Source of the DNA: Enterobacter dykesii
Lineage (GTDB): Bacteria; Pseudomonadota; Gammaproteobacteria; Enterobacterales; Enterobacteriaceae
Reading direction: 5' to 3'
Length of the DNA stretch: 64,000 nucleotides
Assembly: GCF_008364625.2 (NCBI RefSeq)
Contig: NZ_CP126604.1
Location: forward strand, 1-64,000
Shown here: piece after piece, positions 43,809 to 54,500 of the stretch
How positions within the stretch are numbered: position 1 is the stretch's first letter
How the letters are laid out: every line of letters starts with the position of its first letter
Notes under the pieces: model-generated
Database searches by the model: none
Told to the model about the DNA's origin: nothing
The model's input: only the letters and a program-made list of their open reading frames with translations
Position numbers and translations under genes: made by a program

Positions 43809-43839
43809 GTCGGCCGGGTAAGCGCTGCGCCACCCGGCA
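43809..43839. repeat. REP-like palindrome
   Basis: GGCCGGGTAAGCGCTGCGCCACCCGGC: GCCGGGT and ACCCGGC arms with the inner TAAGCGC/GCGC segment of enterobacterial REP elements, placed after the acetyltransferase gene. Confidence 0.8.
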
Positions 43840-43944
43840 ATACTCGCATATAACCGATCCTTCTTATTGATTCTTTTTCGGTTTTTATTTCACCGCTTCG
43901 TTGTCGATATAGTCACTACAACATTTAGCAAAAGGAACTGTCTT

Positions 43945-44745
43945 GTGAAACGTCGATTGGGTGCTCTGGTACTTGCTGGCCTGCTGCTGGCAGGGTGCGA
44001 TCAAAGTGGCAGCGATGCCAAACACATTAAAGTGGGCGTCATCAACGGCGCTGAACAGGACGTAGCGGAAGTCGCCAAAAAGGTGGCAAAAGAGAAATAT
44101 GGCCTGGACGTGGAGCTGGTCGGCTTCAGCGGTTCGCTGTTGCCTAACGATGCGACTAACCAGGGGGAACTGGATGCCAACGTCTTCCAGCATCGCCCAT
44201 TCCTCGCTGAGGATAACAAGGCGCATGGCTACAAGCTGGTGGCCGTGGCGAACACCTTCGTTTTCCCGATGGCCGGCTATTCCCGCAAAATCAAATCCGT
44301 CTCTGACCTGAAGGACGGGGCAACCATTGCCATTCCAAACGACCCGACCAACCTTGGCCGCGCGCTGTTGCTGCTGCAAAAGGAGAAGCTCATTACCCTG
44401 AAGCCGGGCACTGGGCTGCTGCCGACGGCGCTGGATATTACCGCCAACCCTAAACAGCTGAAAATTATGGAGCTGGAAGGGGCACAGCTGCCGCGCGTGC
44501 TGGACGACCCGAAAGTGGATGTCGCCATTATCAGCACCACCTATATTCAGCAAACCGGGCTGTCGCCAGTGCATGACAGCGTCTTTATTGAAGACAAAAA
44601 CTCGCCGTACGTGAACATCGTGGTGACGCGCGAAGACAACAAGGACGCGGAGAACGTGAAGGAATTTATCCAGTCGTATCAGTCCCCTGAAGTAGCGAAA
44701 GCGGCGGAGACGATCTTTAACGGCGGGGCGGTGCCGGGCTGGTAA
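43945..44745 (+). CDS. nlpA: Lipoprotein-28 NlpA (methionine-binding-like)
   Basis: 266-residue lipoprotein of the MetQ/NlpA substrate-binding family; the E. coli homologue contributes to methionine uptake. GTG start at 43945 after AAAGGAACTGTCTT gives a short signal peptide and lipobox LAGC with Cys18; the following Asp19 is the inner-membrane retention signal, as in E. coli NlpA. The mature chain keeps HIKVGVINGAEQDVAEVA, PNDPTNLGRALLLLQ and NGGAVPGW. Confidence 0.94.
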   Translation: MKRRLGALVLAGLLLAGCDQSGSDAKHIKVGVINGAEQDVAEVAKKVAKEKYGLDVELVGFSGSLLPNDATNQGELDANVFQHRPFLAEDNKAHGYKLVAVANTFVFPMAGYSRKIKSVSDLKDGATIAIPNDPTNLGRALLLLQKEKLITLKPGTGLLPTALDITANPKQLKIMELEGAQLPRVLDDPKVDVAIISTTYIQQTGLSPVHDSVFIEDKNSPYVNIVVTREDNKDAENVKEFIQSYQSPEVAKAAETIFNGGAVPGW

Positions 44746-44867
44746 ACGATCTGACGGAAAACGGGTTGCTTAAATTGGCCCGATTCCATCGGTAATCGCC
44801 CTTTAACCCACAGCGTCAGCTGCGACCGCTGGCTATCCTCCTTATCACACCAACCGGAGGATAGCCC

Positions 44868-45647
44868 ATGAACATTACCCACATTCGCAACGCCACCCAG
44901 CTGATTACCTACGCTGGAAAACGTCTTTTAATCGACCCGATGCTGGCCCCGAAGGGGGCTTATCCGGGCTTTCCCGGCACGGCGTATGCCGAACGCCGTA
45001 ACCCGACGGTCGAACTCCCCGTTGACGTCAATACGCTGCTGGACGCCGACGCGGTGATCGTCACCCATACCCATGACGATCACTGGGATCGCGCCGCGGC
45101 GGAGCTGATCACTAAAGACAAACCGATCTACGTGCAAAACGACCGTGACGCCGCGCTGCTGCGCAGCCAGGGATTCAGCAACCTGACGATCATGACCGAC
45201 GCGACCTTCTTCGGCGATATTAAGATTACGAAAACCCAGGGCGGGCAGCACGGCACCGATCGCGCTTACGCCGTGCCGGAGCTGGCGGAGCGGCTGGGCG
45301 AGGCCTGCGGCGTGGTGCTGCGTCATCCCGATGAGAAGACGCTCTATCTTGCCGGGGATACCGTCTGGCGTGACGAAGTAGCGGCCGATCTGCAAAAGCA
45401 CCAGCCGGACGTGGTGGTACTGAACGCTGGCTATGCACACGTCATTGGTTTTGGGCCCATTATTATGGGGCAGGAGGATGTGCTTAACGTTCATTTCCTG
45501 CTGCCGCAGGCCAACATTGTGGCGAGCCATATGGAGGCGATTAACCACTGCCTGTTGACCCGCAGCGCGCTGCGTGAGTACGTTGAAGCCAATCAGGTGA
45601 GTGACGCGGTGAGCATTCCCCAGGATGGCGAAACCGTTATATTCTGA
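44868..45647 (+). CDS. Metallo-beta-lactamase-fold hydrolase
   Basis: 259-residue protein with the metal motif HTHDDH at 67-72, a later GDT (357-359 region of the fold, here AGDTVW) and SHMEAINHC providing the last His ligand. It belongs to the UlaG/RNase Z-like MBL branch. Start ATG after GGAGGATAGCCC. 26 bases before the AraC-type regulator in the same direction, which suggests a shared transcript. Substrate unknown. Confidence 0.87.
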   Translation: MNITHIRNATQLITYAGKRLLIDPMLAPKGAYPGFPGTAYAERRNPTVELPVDVNTLLDADAVIVTHTHDDHWDRAAAELITKDKPIYVQNDRDAALLRSQGFSNLTIMTDATFFGDIKITKTQGGQHGTDRAYAVPELAERLGEACGVVLRHPDEKTLYLAGDTVWRDEVAADLQKHQPDVVVLNAGYAHVIGFGPIIMGQEDVLNVHFLLPQANIVASHMEAINHCLLTRSALREYVEANQVSDAVSIPQDGETVIF

Positions 45648-45673
45648 GTGCGTTAAAGGGAAAGGAGAGACAG

Positions 45674-46627
45674 ATGTCGCTAATCAACGTCGCGATTGTC
45701 GCGGTAGACGGGTTTAGCCCGTTCCACTACTCCGTTCCCTGCATTCTGTTTGGCGATTCGGTCTCCGGCGAAAAGCGCTTTAACGTGACGATTTGCGCCG
45801 AAACGCCGGGGTTCCTCACCTCAAAAGACGGATTTGCCCTCAACGCCACGCAGGATTTCACCGCTATGGGTCAGGCCGATATTGTCGTCGTTCCCTACTG
45901 GCAGCACGTCCTTGAACGACCGCCCCAGGCGCTGCTCGACAGCCTGGTGCAGGCAAGAGACAACGGTGCGGAAATCGTCGGGCTGTGTCTGGGGTCGTTT
46001 GTTCTTGCCTGGGCGGGGCTCCTCGACGGCAAACGTGCGGCCACCCACTGGGAGTTCGAACGTCAATTTCAGTCGCTCTTCCCGCGCGTTCAGCTGGATA
46101 TTAATGCCCTTTACGTGGATGACGGCAATATCATCACCTCTGCCGGTACCGCGGCTGCGCTGGACTGCTGCCTGTATATCATTCGCCAGCGTTTTGGGAG
46201 CGTGGTCGCCAACCAGATTGCCCGTCGGATGATTGTTCCGCCCCACCGCGAGGGCGGTCAGGCGCAGTTCATCGCCCAGCCGGTACCCAAAGATACCCGC
46301 GACGGACGCATTAACTGCCTGATTGACTACCTACAGCAGCACATCACCGAACCGCATAGCCTGGACTCGCTGGCAGAGGTGGTTTCGATGAGCCGCCGCA
46401 CCCTGACCCGGCATTTTATTAAAGCCACGGGGATGAGCGTCGCCGACTGGCTTACCGCCGAACGCCTGCGGCGCAGCCAGATCCTGCTTGAGGCCGGAAA
46501 TATGCCGATTGAGCGCGTGGCTGAACTCGTGGGATTTAATTCCCCCGTTACCTGGCGACAGCAGTTTAAGGCGCGTTTTGGGGTCAGTCCGGCGGAGTGG
46601 AGAAAAACGTTTCGTCTCCACAGCTAG
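45674..46627 (+). CDS. GlxA/FtrA-type AraC regulator with DJ-1/PfpI domain
   Basis: 317-residue regulator: a DJ-1/PfpI (class I amidotransferase-like) N-terminal domain (about 3-180) with the nucleophile-elbow Cys105 in GLCLGSFVLA, and a C-terminal AraC HTH pair (about 215-312; LAEVVSMSRRTLTRHF and RVAELVGFNS). ATG follows AAAGGAGAGACAG. Probably controls the upstream hydrolase gene; ligand unknown. Confidence 0.9.
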   Translation: MSLINVAIVAVDGFSPFHYSVPCILFGDSVSGEKRFNVTICAETPGFLTSKDGFALNATQDFTAMGQADIVVVPYWQHVLERPPQALLDSLVQARDNGAEIVGLCLGSFVLAWAGLLDGKRAATHWEFERQFQSLFPRVQLDINALYVDDGNIITSAGTAAALDCCLYIIRQRFGSVVANQIARRMIVPPHREGGQAQFIAQPVPKDTRDGRINCLIDYLQQHITEPHSLDSLAEVVSMSRRTLTRHFIKATGMSVADWLTAERLRRSQILLEAGNMPIERVAELVGFNSPVTWRQQFKARFGVSPAEWRKTFRLHS

Positions 46628-46800
46628 TGTATTACGGCTAACTCAAGATTTAAGGGTGAGTTAAACCATTTCTTATTTTCTCTTAATATCTTTCTCACCT
46701 TTCCGAAAGAACCATTAATTTTAGGGGCCCTAATGCAAATTAGATATACTCGCTTTAAGAATGCTCTTATATTACAAAAGTAATCATTGCGGACATTTTT
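46628..46800 (+). promoter_or_regulatory. AT-rich upstream region of cdiBA
   Basis: About 170 bases, clearly AT-richer than the flanking genes, with no gene. It must carry the cdiBAI promoter; AT richness suggests H-NS-type silencing as in other CDI loci, but I cannot fix a -35/-10 pair. Confidence 0.5.
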
Positions 46801-48507
46801 GTGGCATGGATGAATAGCTCCGAAATAAAAAATAGAATAGTTTCATTTGTGAATTATACTGTTGCTATATTATTAATTGCGCTTTTTTCAGCGAGTGTGA
46901 ATGCTGCCCCCTTGTCGCCAGCCGATCGCGACGCTATTCAGCAGCAACAGCAGCAGCTTTTATTACAGAACCAGCAACAGCGCGAAGAGCTGGAGCGGAG
47001 TATTCCTCGCCCCGCGCCTGCCAGGCCTCTGCCTGCAACCGGCTCCGGGCCCTGTTTCACCATTAATACCATTACCCTTTCCGGTGCGACCTTAATCTCC
47101 CCGAAAACCCGTCAGACCCTTGTCGCACCGTGGCAGGGCCGGTGTCTGGATATGGCGAAAATAACGGAACTTCTCGCCCATATTTCTGACTGGTATATCA
47201 GACGGGGATATATCACCAGCCGCGCCTTTCTCACCGAGCAGGATCTCTCCGGCGGTCAGCTGAATATTGTTGTGCTGGAAGGCAGACTGGAAGCAATTCG
47301 TCTGGAAGGCGAAACGCCGCGCATGCTGAAAATGGCATTTCCGGGACGGGTGGGCGGCATCCTTAATTTACGCGACATTGAACAGGGCATGGAGCAAATT
47401 AACCGTTTGCGTACCGACCCGGTGCAGATTGAAATTCTGCCGGGAACGCAGGCCGGATATTCCATCGTTAATCTCACGGCAAAACCGGAATTTCCCTTAA
47501 GTGTATCCGTAAGCCTGGATAATAGCGGGCAGAAGAGCACCGGCGAAGATCAGCTGAGTGGCGTGCTCACCGCCAATAATATGCTGGGGCTGGCGGATAA
47601 ATGGTTTGTCAGCGGCGGGCGCAGCAGCGATTTTGCCAGCGCGTACGATGCGCAGAATTTCCAGGCGGGCGTCAGCGTGCCGTTCGGCTACGGCCTGCTG
47701 GACTACAGCTACGCCTGGAGTAACTACCGGACCACCATCAGTAACCAGGGGTTCAACTGGCTCTCCACGGGCGATACTAAAACCCACCGCCTTAACGCGT
47801 CCTGGGTGGTGTTCCGCAACGGGGATGTGAAAACCGGTATTGCGGCAGGCGTGGTTCAGCGCTCCAGCCGCAACTGGCTCAACGACGCGCCGCTTAAGAG
47901 CAGCACGCGCAACCTCTCCAGCCTGGTCCTCGGGATTACCCATACGCAAAAAATGCTGGGCGGCGTGGCGACTTTCAACCCGACCTGGAGCCACGGCATG
48001 CCGTGGTTCAGTGCCGAAACCGACGAAAATAAATCCGGGGATGTGCCGCGTGCGGAATTCCGTAAATGGAGCCTGAACGCCAGCTTCCAGCGTCCTGTCG
48101 CCCGCAACGCGTGGTGGCTGACCAGCGCCTACGGCCAGTGGTCGCCCGATCGGCTGTACGGCTCCGAGCGCCTGACGCTCGGCGGCGAAAGCTCCGTGCG
48201 CGGTTTTAAAGAGCAGTACCTGTCCGGGGATAACGGCGGCTACTGGCGTAACGAGCTGGGGTATTCCCTCTTCACCCTCCCGGTGATTGGCGCGGTGAGC
48301 GCAACGGTCGCCGTTGACGGCGGCTGGCTGGAAAAAGACCGTCAGGACCGCTTTGCCTCCGGCACGCTGTGGGGCGGTTCGGTGGGGCTGAGCAGCGCAG
48401 GGCGCGGGTACAGCAGCCAGATTTCGGTCGGCACGCCGCTGCGCTACCCCGACTGGCTCGGCCCGGATCATGTGAGCGTTAACTGGCGCATTGCCTTCAT
48501 GCTTTAA
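46801..48507 (+). CDS. cdiB: CDI two-partner secretion outer-membrane transporter CdiB
   Basis: 568-residue Omp85/TpsB transporter exporting CdiA. After a signal sequence (hydrophobic stretch about 17-35) comes a Gln-rich helix (DAIQQQQQQLLLQNQQQ), a ShlB-type POTRA region starting CFTINTITLSGATL, and a 16-strand barrel with the L6 hairpin motif VRGF at 466-469 and the C-terminal MNWRIAFML-like end (VNWRIAFML). Start is GTG 46801 or ATG 46810; the GCGGA before the GTG slightly favours it. cdiA begins 14 bases downstream. Confidence 0.93.
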   Translation: MAWMNSSEIKNRIVSFVNYTVAILLIALFSASVNAAPLSPADRDAIQQQQQQLLLQNQQQREELERSIPRPAPARPLPATGSGPCFTINTITLSGATLISPKTRQTLVAPWQGRCLDMAKITELLAHISDWYIRRGYITSRAFLTEQDLSGGQLNIVVLEGRLEAIRLEGETPRMLKMAFPGRVGGILNLRDIEQGMEQINRLRTDPVQIEILPGTQAGYSIVNLTAKPEFPLSVSVSLDNSGQKSTGEDQLSGVLTANNMLGLADKWFVSGGRSSDFASAYDAQNFQAGVSVPFGYGLLDYSYAWSNYRTTISNQGFNWLSTGDTKTHRLNASWVVFRNGDVKTGIAAGVVQRSSRNWLNDAPLKSSTRNLSSLVLGITHTQKMLGGVATFNPTWSHGMPWFSAETDENKSGDVPRAEFRKWSLNASFQRPVARNAWWLTSAYGQWSPDRLYGSERLTLGGESSVRGFKEQYLSGDNGGYWRNELGYSLFTLPVIGAVSATVAVDGGWLEKDRQDRFASGTLWGGSVGLSSAGRGYSSQISVGTPLRYPDWLGPDHVSVNWRIAFML

Positions 48508-48521
48508 GAGACTCTACGACT

Positions 48522-51500
48522 ATGGATACCCGTCACCCACCCGTTCGTTTCTCGCAGCGTCTGATCAGCTGGATTGTCTGCGGCCTGATGGTCTGGCAGC
48601 CGGTGGCACCCGCCGTCGCGGCGGCGCTTACGCCGGCCGGGCAGACCACGGTCGATCGTGCGGGGAACGGGGTGCCGGTCGTCAACATCGCCACGCCCAA
48701 CGGAGCGGGTATCTCGCATAACCAGTTCGGTGAGTATAACGTCGGCAACGAGGGGCTTATCCTCAATAACGGCACGGACCGCTTAACCCGGACCCAGCTG
48801 GGCGGGCTTATCCAGAACAACCCCAACCTGCAGGCCGGGCGGGAAGCGCAAGGCATCATCAACGAAGTCACGGGCGCCAGCCGCTCGCAGCTGCAGGGCT
48901 ACACGGAAGTCGCCGGTAAGGCGGCAAACGTTATGGTGGCCAACCCGTACGGGATCACCTGTAACGGATGCGGATTTATCAACACCCCGAACGTCACCCT
49001 GACCACGGGGAAACCGCAGTTCGACGCCAGCGGTAACCTGCAGGCGCTGGAGGTGACGAAAGGCGCCATCACGGTTGAAGGCCAGGGGCTGGACGCCAGT
49101 AAAAGCGACGCGCTGTCGATTATTGCGCGCGCAACGGAAGTGAACGCCGCGATACATGCGAACGACCTGACGGTGACGGCAGGGGCGAACCGCGTGGGCG
49201 CAGACGGCAGCGTCAGGCCGATTGCCGGTGAGGGCGCCGCGCCCGTGGTGGCGGTGGATACCGGCGCGCTCGGCGGGATGTATGCCAACCGTATCCGCCT
49301 GGTCTCCAGCGAGGCGGGCGTGGGGGTGAACCTCGGCAACCTCACCGCGCGCCAGGGGGACATTCAGCTGGATGCGGGCGGCAGACTGACGGTCAGGAAC
49401 AGCCTGGCCAGCGGCTCGATTCGCGCGAATGGCGCGGGAGTGACCCTCAGCGGCAGCCATCAGGCCGGTGGCGCGCTGAACGTGGCCAGCTCGCAGGATA
49501 TGGAGCTCAGTAACAGCACGCTCGCCAGCCAGGGCGATATGCGCCTTTCTGCGGCGGGGAAAGTGCAGATGACCGGTGGCGGGACAAACAGCGCGGGCGC
49601 GCTGGCGGTCAGCAGCGGGCAGGCGATGACGCTCAGCAATACCTCCCTTATCTCCCGCGGCGCGGCGACGCTGGACAGTCAGGACACTCTGACCGTCAAC
49701 GGCGGCGGCGTGTCGGCACAGGGCGGGGCGCTGACCGTCACGAGCAAACAGGGAATGGCGCTTGCGGATGCAACGCTGACGGGCCAGGCCGACACCACGC
49801 TGTCCACCGGTGGCAGCCTGACGCAGCGCGGCGGCAGCGTCACCAGCAAGGGCGCGCTCAGCGTGGCGGCCGGGAAGGATATCGCGCTGACGAATACCCG
49901 CAGCGGAAGCGATACCCGCGCGACCCTCAGCAGCGGCGGCACGCTGTCCTCCACGGGCAGTGCGGTCTCGGCAGGAGAGAGCCTGGCGCTGAGCGGCGGG
50001 CAGCTGGTGCTGGACGGCCAGAGCCGGGCCGATGCCGCGGCCGATATCCGCCTGACGGGCAGCACCGTCAGTAACCAGGGGCAGGTGAATGCGGGGCGCG
50101 ACATTGCGCTCTCCGGCGACAGGGTGTCAAACGGCGGCCTGCTGGCGGCGAAAGGCCGCCTTGACGTGAACGCGGGAGAGCTGACGAATGACGGCACGGC
50201 GCAGGGCAGCGACGTCACCCTGAAGGGACAGACGGTGACCAACAACGGCACCCTGCAGAGCGCCGGCAACCTGGCGCTGAGCGCCGGAACCCTGGCGCAG
50301 CGGGGCACGCTGAGCGCGAAAGGTGATGCGACCGTCACGGCGCAGCAGACCCTGCGTAACGGCGGCAGCCTGCTGGCTGACGGCGCGATGAACGTGACGG
50401 CAGACGCGCTTGAGCAGAACGGCACCCTGTCCGGCGCGACGGCGCTGACGGCGCAGGCCGGCACCCTGACCAGCGGTCAGGCGTCCCGCACGACCAGCCA
50501 GGGCAATATACAGATTACCGCGACCCGCAGCGCCAGCCTGAACGGGCAGACGGACGCGGCGGGGGCGGTCACCGTCAGCGCCGGCGACCTGACCACCGGC
50601 CGGGATGCGCACCTGCAGAGCGGGCAGGGGCTCACCCTGCAGGCGCAGAATGCCGCGCTGAACGGCACGCAGGCGGCGAAAGGCGCCCTGTCGGTGACGG
50701 CGGGCACGATTACGCACGCCGGGAAATCCACCGGTGACGCGCTGAGCTTTAACGCGTCCGGCGACCTGACCAGCGGCGGCGAGCTCACCGCCGCTACCCT
50801 CAGCCTCAGCGGAAATAACATCCTCCAGTCCGGCGCCGCAAAAGCGGACCGCATGACCCTGACGGCCCCCGGGCGCATCACCAGCAGCGGTTCGCTGGTT
50901 GCCGGTACGCTGGCGCTGGACGCTGCCTCGGTGGAGAACGGCGGGCTGCTGCAGGGGACCACCCTGCTCGGCCTGAAGACCGGGTCACTGACGAACCTCG
51001 CGGGCGGGTCGGTCTACAGCGCGCAGGATTTAACGCTGAATATCCCGGCGCTGGCCAACAGCGGGCTTATCACCACCGACGGCACGCTGCGCATTAAAGG
51101 CGACACGCTGACAAACCAGGGCGAAATCAACGGCGTCAGCCTGAGCGGTGAGTACCTCAGCCTGACCAACACCGATACCGGACGCCTGCTGGCGGACGAC
51201 CGGCTCACCCTGAACGGCACTGCGTTTACTAACGCGGGCAGTATTGCCGCCGGCGACCTGCACGTCACGGCGGACAGCCTGCAGAACCAGGGTACCGTTG
51301 AGGGGGACACGGCCCTGACGCTTGGCGTGGCAGACCTCACTAACCGCGGCGCGCTGCGCAGCGGCGGAACGCTGACGCTTAGCGGTGAAACGCTGGCTAA
51401 CAGCGGCGAGCTCAGCGCCACCGCGCTGCTGCTGAACCTGACCCGCCGGGCCAGCAACGAGGCCGGCGGTCGGGTGATTGCCCGGGGCGGCCTGACGCTG

Positions 51501-54500
51501 ACCGCCGCTGAACTTACAAACAGCGGGCTGATGGCCGGAGCCGACGCGCAGTTCAGCAGCGCGTCGGTGACCAACGGCGGCACGCTGCAGGGAACGCACT
51601 CCCTGACGGCGACCGGGGCACAGCTCAGCAACCAGCAGGCGGGCATGCTGCTCTCCGGTGGCGCGCTCGGCCTGCACCACACCACGTTAAACAACGCCGG
51701 GCTGCTGCAGGGTAACACCCTGAACCTGGCCACCGGCGAGTGGATGAACACCGGCAACGCGCTGGGGGAAGCGGGCGTGACGGCGGCGGTGACCGGCGCG
51801 CTGACCAACAGCGGTAAGGTGCTCAGCCAGCAGGCGCTGGACGTTCAGGCCGGCAATACCGATAACCGGGGCCAGCTGCTGGCGAAAGTGCTGACCCTGC
51901 GGGGCGACCTGCAGAACAGCGGCCTGCTTCAGGGCAGCAGCACGCTGGCCTGGTCCGGGAACACCTTCACGAACCAGACTCAGGGGCAGGTGACGGGCGG
52001 CGGGACCCTGACGCTCAGCGGACAAACGCTGAGCAACGCGGGCAGCCTGCAGGGGCGCAGCGCGACGCTTGACGCCGCAAGCCTGAATAACCAGGGCAGC
52101 GTTCAGGCGCTGGACGCCCTGACGCTTGCCGCGACCGGCAGGCTGGACAACACGGGCGCTCTGCTCAGTCAGAACCTGTTCACGCTGACGGCGGCGCAGC
52201 TGTTTAACGACGGCCAGCTGGCCGGGAAAGCCCTCACGGTGAAGGCTGCGCAGCTGAACAACACCGGGATTCTTCAGGGCAACGACACGCTGGCGCTGAC
52301 CACCCGCGCCCTGAGCAACGGCGCCACCGGGCAGCTGATTAGCGGCAGTTCTCTGGACCTGTCCCTCGACACGCTCGATAACGCCGGCCTGCTGCTGGTG
52401 AACGGCGGGTTCACCCTGCGGGGCAGCGACCTGACGAACCGGGGCGATATTCAGGCGCAGGACCTGGATTTGGGCCTGGGCAACGCCCTGAGCAATACCG
52501 GGAACATCGTGGCCACCGGCGATGCCGCGCTTCACGCGACGACGCTGACCAGCAGCGGCACGGTGGCGGGCAGAACGCTGACCGCAGGCGCGACGGAGCT
52601 GCGCAACAGCGGCCTGATGCAGGGCAGCAGCGCGGTTAACGCCACCGCTGACCGCTTTATCAACGAACTGAACGGTAAATGGCTCTCCGGCGGCGGCTTC
52701 ACGCTGACGGGCGGAGAGCTGACGAACGCCGACACGCTGCAGGGGGCGACGCTGGACATGACCGGCACCACCCTCACCAACAGCGGCACGGTGAACGGGC
52801 AGACGGGGCTCAGCGGCACGCTCGGCGGGGCGTTAACCAATACCGGGCTGCTGCAGAGCGGCGGCGCGACCGCCTTCACCGCGAACACCCTGGCGAACCC
52901 GGGGCGCATCACCGGCGGCACGCTGTCCCTCACTGCCCGCGATATGAACAACGGCGGGCTGATGCAGGGAACGAACGGCCTGACGCTCACCGGGACCACG
53001 CTGACCACGGGCGCGGCCTCGCGCACCCTCTCCGGCGGCATGCTGACGCTGGACGCAGGCCAGCTGGCCACCCAGGGCACGCTGCAGGGGAACGGCGCGG
53101 ACATCCGCGCCAGCGACTGGACGCACGGCGGGTCCCTGCTCAGCCAGGGAACGCTGACGGCAAATGCGGGCGGCACGCTGACCTCGTCCGGCTCGCTGAT
53201 GAGCCAGGGGCGGGCGGATATCACCGCGCAGACGCTGGATAACCGCGGGCAGCTCCTCAGCGAAGGGGACGTGACGCTCGGCGGCAGCACGCTTAAAAAC
53301 AGCGGCACCGTGCAGGGGAACACCCTCGCGCTGCGCCAGGACAGCATTAACAACCAGGGCACCCTGACCGGCCTGCAGAGCCTGACCGTTCAGGGGCAGC
53401 AGCGGCTGATGGCGCGTATGGCGATGGCCGCGCCGCAGCAGGAACTCATTAACGGCGCAGGCGGTAAGCTGCTTACTCAGGGCACCCTGACGATTGCGTC
53501 CGGAGCGGTGACCAACGCCGGCAGCTGGCAGGCGCAGAACATCCTGCTTAACGCCCGGTCGCTCACCAACAGCGGCGCGGTGCAGAGCGCTGACGGGCTG
53601 CAGATGACGCTGGCCGACACGCTCACCGGAATCACGGGCAGTAAGATTACCGCGCTGGGTACGGCCACGCTGCAGGCCGCCACGCTGGCGAACCAGGGGC
53701 AGTGGGCGGCGAAAAACCTGACGCTGACGGGCGGCACGCTCAGCAACAGCGGCGCCATCAGCGGGGTGAATGGCCTGACCCTCAGCCAGACCGGCGCGGT
53801 CAGCCAGCAGTCTGGCGGCACCCTGCTCTCCGGCGGGGCGCTGAACGTCACGGCGGCCTCCGTCACCAGCGACGGCAAAATGCAGGGGAGCACGCTTGGC
53901 ATCACCACCGGGGCGCTCACCAACGGCGGACGCCTGCAGGGCGATAACGGCGCGACGCTGGCCCTCAGCGGGACGCTGACCAACAGCAGCGGAGGCGAAA
54001 TCGTCAGCCGCGATGGCCTGACGCTGACCGCGCCCGCGCTGTTTAACTACGGCCTGATTCAGGGCGGCGGCGAGACGCGCGTGACCGCCTCCTCGCAGGC
54101 GCGTAACGACGGCAGGCTGCTGTCCGGCGCGCGCCTGACGCTCGGCACGCCGCAGTTCACCGGCACCGGCTGGCTGCAGGCCACCGACCTGATACTCAAT
54201 GCGGCAAACGCCACCAACGGCGGCACGTGGGTGGCCGACCGGGCCACGCTGACCGGCACCACCTTTACCAGCCAGGGCACCACCCAGGCGGGACAGCTGA
54301 CGGTTAACTACGGCCAGCTGAACAACAGCGGCACGCTGCTCGGCAACGCGCAGCTGAACATTAATGCCGACCAGGTGACCCAGAGCGCGGGCGGTAAGCT
54401 GCTGAGCGGCGGCAACCTGTGGCTGCAGAGCCGGGGGCTGGACCTCACCGGCCAGCTGGTCTCCCTGGGGGACTTAACGCTGCAGCTGACGAACGCGTTT